A stretch of DNA of 5,133 bases from Caulobacteraceae bacterium (lineage in GTDB: Bacteria; Pseudomonadota; Alphaproteobacteria; Caulobacterales; Caulobacteraceae). Position 1 is the stretch's first letter. The number at the start of each line of letters is the position of its first letter. Positions 4,993 through 5,133 of this stretch are shown here, piece by piece. The stretch spans positions 1-5,133 of the forward strand of contig SDZP01000267.1 in NCBI GenBank assembly GCA_004144935.1, in the 5' to 3' direction. The notes under the pieces are model-generated. The model was not told where the DNA came from and did not search any database. It saw only the letters and a list, made by a program, of their open reading frames with translations. The position numbers and the translations under genes are program-made.

Positions 4993-5133
4993 ATGTCCCG
5001 GCCTTCCCGCCCCGCACCCTCCAACCGGCGGCCCAACACGGGTTTGGTCGCCCTGGACGGCCGCGCCTCGAAGCCCGGCATGGTCTGGCTGGTCGGGGCC
5101 GGCCCCTACCAGCCAGACCATGCCGGGCTTCGA
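4993..5133 (+). CDS. Partial SAM-dependent methyltransferase, probably uroporphyrinogen-III C-methyltransferase (siroheme branch)
   Basis: Only the N-terminus is present. About 28 residues rich in Pro, Arg and Ser lead into KPGMVWLVGAGP (27-38). That resembles the first beta strand and glycine-rich SAM-binding loop of CobA/CysG-type uroporphyrinogen-III C-methyltransferases, which convert uroporphyrinogen III to precorrin-2 for siroheme and cobalamin. The family continues with GDPxLLT, but here the frame reads YQPDHAGLR. That is because the DNA after 5106 is the reverse complement of the DNA before 5095. The true gene sequence therefore ends at about 5106, and the last nine codons are foldback. 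A CysG-type N-terminal siroheme domain is absent, which suits stand-alone CobA forms. Such genes often neighbour sulfite-reduction genes, which would lie beyond the window. The assignment rests on one short motif and could be another tetrapyrrole methylase such as RsmI. Confidence 0.55.
   Translation, partial: MSRPSRPAPSNRRPNTGLVALDGRASKPGMVWLVGAGPYQPDHAGLR
5068..5133. repeat. 66-bp near-perfect inverted repeat (foldback) at the window end
   Basis: The arms 5068-5093 and 5108-5133 are exact reverse complements (26 bp). They enclose C5094, the perfect 12-bp palindrome GGGGCCGGCCCC (5095-5106) and T5107. The 5094/5107 pair is the only mismatch. The right arm runs to the last base of the window, so the true length of the inverted duplication is unknown. 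The left arm and palindrome are sensible methyltransferase coding sequence; the right arm is not. An artefact is the simplest explanation. Confidence 0.97.

Noticed and set aside
5068..5133. Intrinsic terminator
   Set aside because: The hairpin lies inside the start of a coding sequence, has no T-tract and is far longer than a terminator stem. Foldback explains it better.

Overview
This window reads as a high-GC alphaproteobacterial chromosome segment. The codon use (strong G/C at third positions), the PchB-like chorismate mutase and the GcvA-type LysR regulator fit Caulobacteraceae and relatives (Caulobacter, Phenylobacterium, Brevundimonas). That placement is inferred from general resemblance, not from a search.

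Layout: (1) 1-211 is non-coding leader. (2) 212-1942 is a two-gene operon of exported cyclophilin-type peptidyl-prolyl isomerases. They are tandem paralogues, each with a large insertion in the cyclophilin fold and two conserved cysteines. A perfect 10-bp hairpin follows. (3) 1979-about 2430 is the left end of an IS481-family insertion sequence, sitting directly beside an NCTAGN-type target. Its transposase keeps the N-terminal DNA-binding part but loses the catalytic domain, and the reading frame continues by chance into unrelated sequence to 2703. (4) 2431-3021 is a less G/C-rich stretch without a credible gene. It carries an AT-rich hairpin and a cluster of CTGTCA/TGACAG motifs in direct and inverted arrangement. 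(5) 3022-3097 is tRNA-Lys(CTT) on the minus strand, with its 3' end facing the foreign stretch. (6) 3175-3516 is a small stand-alone Hpt phosphotransfer protein on the plus strand. It converges on, and overlaps by the four bases CTAG, a minus-strand pair: a GcvA-type LysR regulator (3854-4813) followed after 8 bp by a chorismate mutase (3513-3845). (7) From 4993 a divergent gene starts that looks like a SAM-dependent uroporphyrinogen-III C-methyltransferase (siroheme/cobalamin branch). After about 38 residues the sequence folds back on itself as a 66-bp near-perfect inverted repeat that runs to the window end. This is most simply an assembly or amplification artefact.

How the parts relate: the two isomerases probably act together in envelope protein folding. 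The LysR/chorismate mutase pair suggests regulated aromatic metabolism and may also control the divergent methyltransferase. The Hpt protein would relay phosphate between a histidine kinase and a response regulator encoded elsewhere. The middle region looks like a decayed mobile-element landing site beside a tRNA. I see no convincing complete novel system. The CTGTCA motif cluster and the terminal foldback are the least explained signals.
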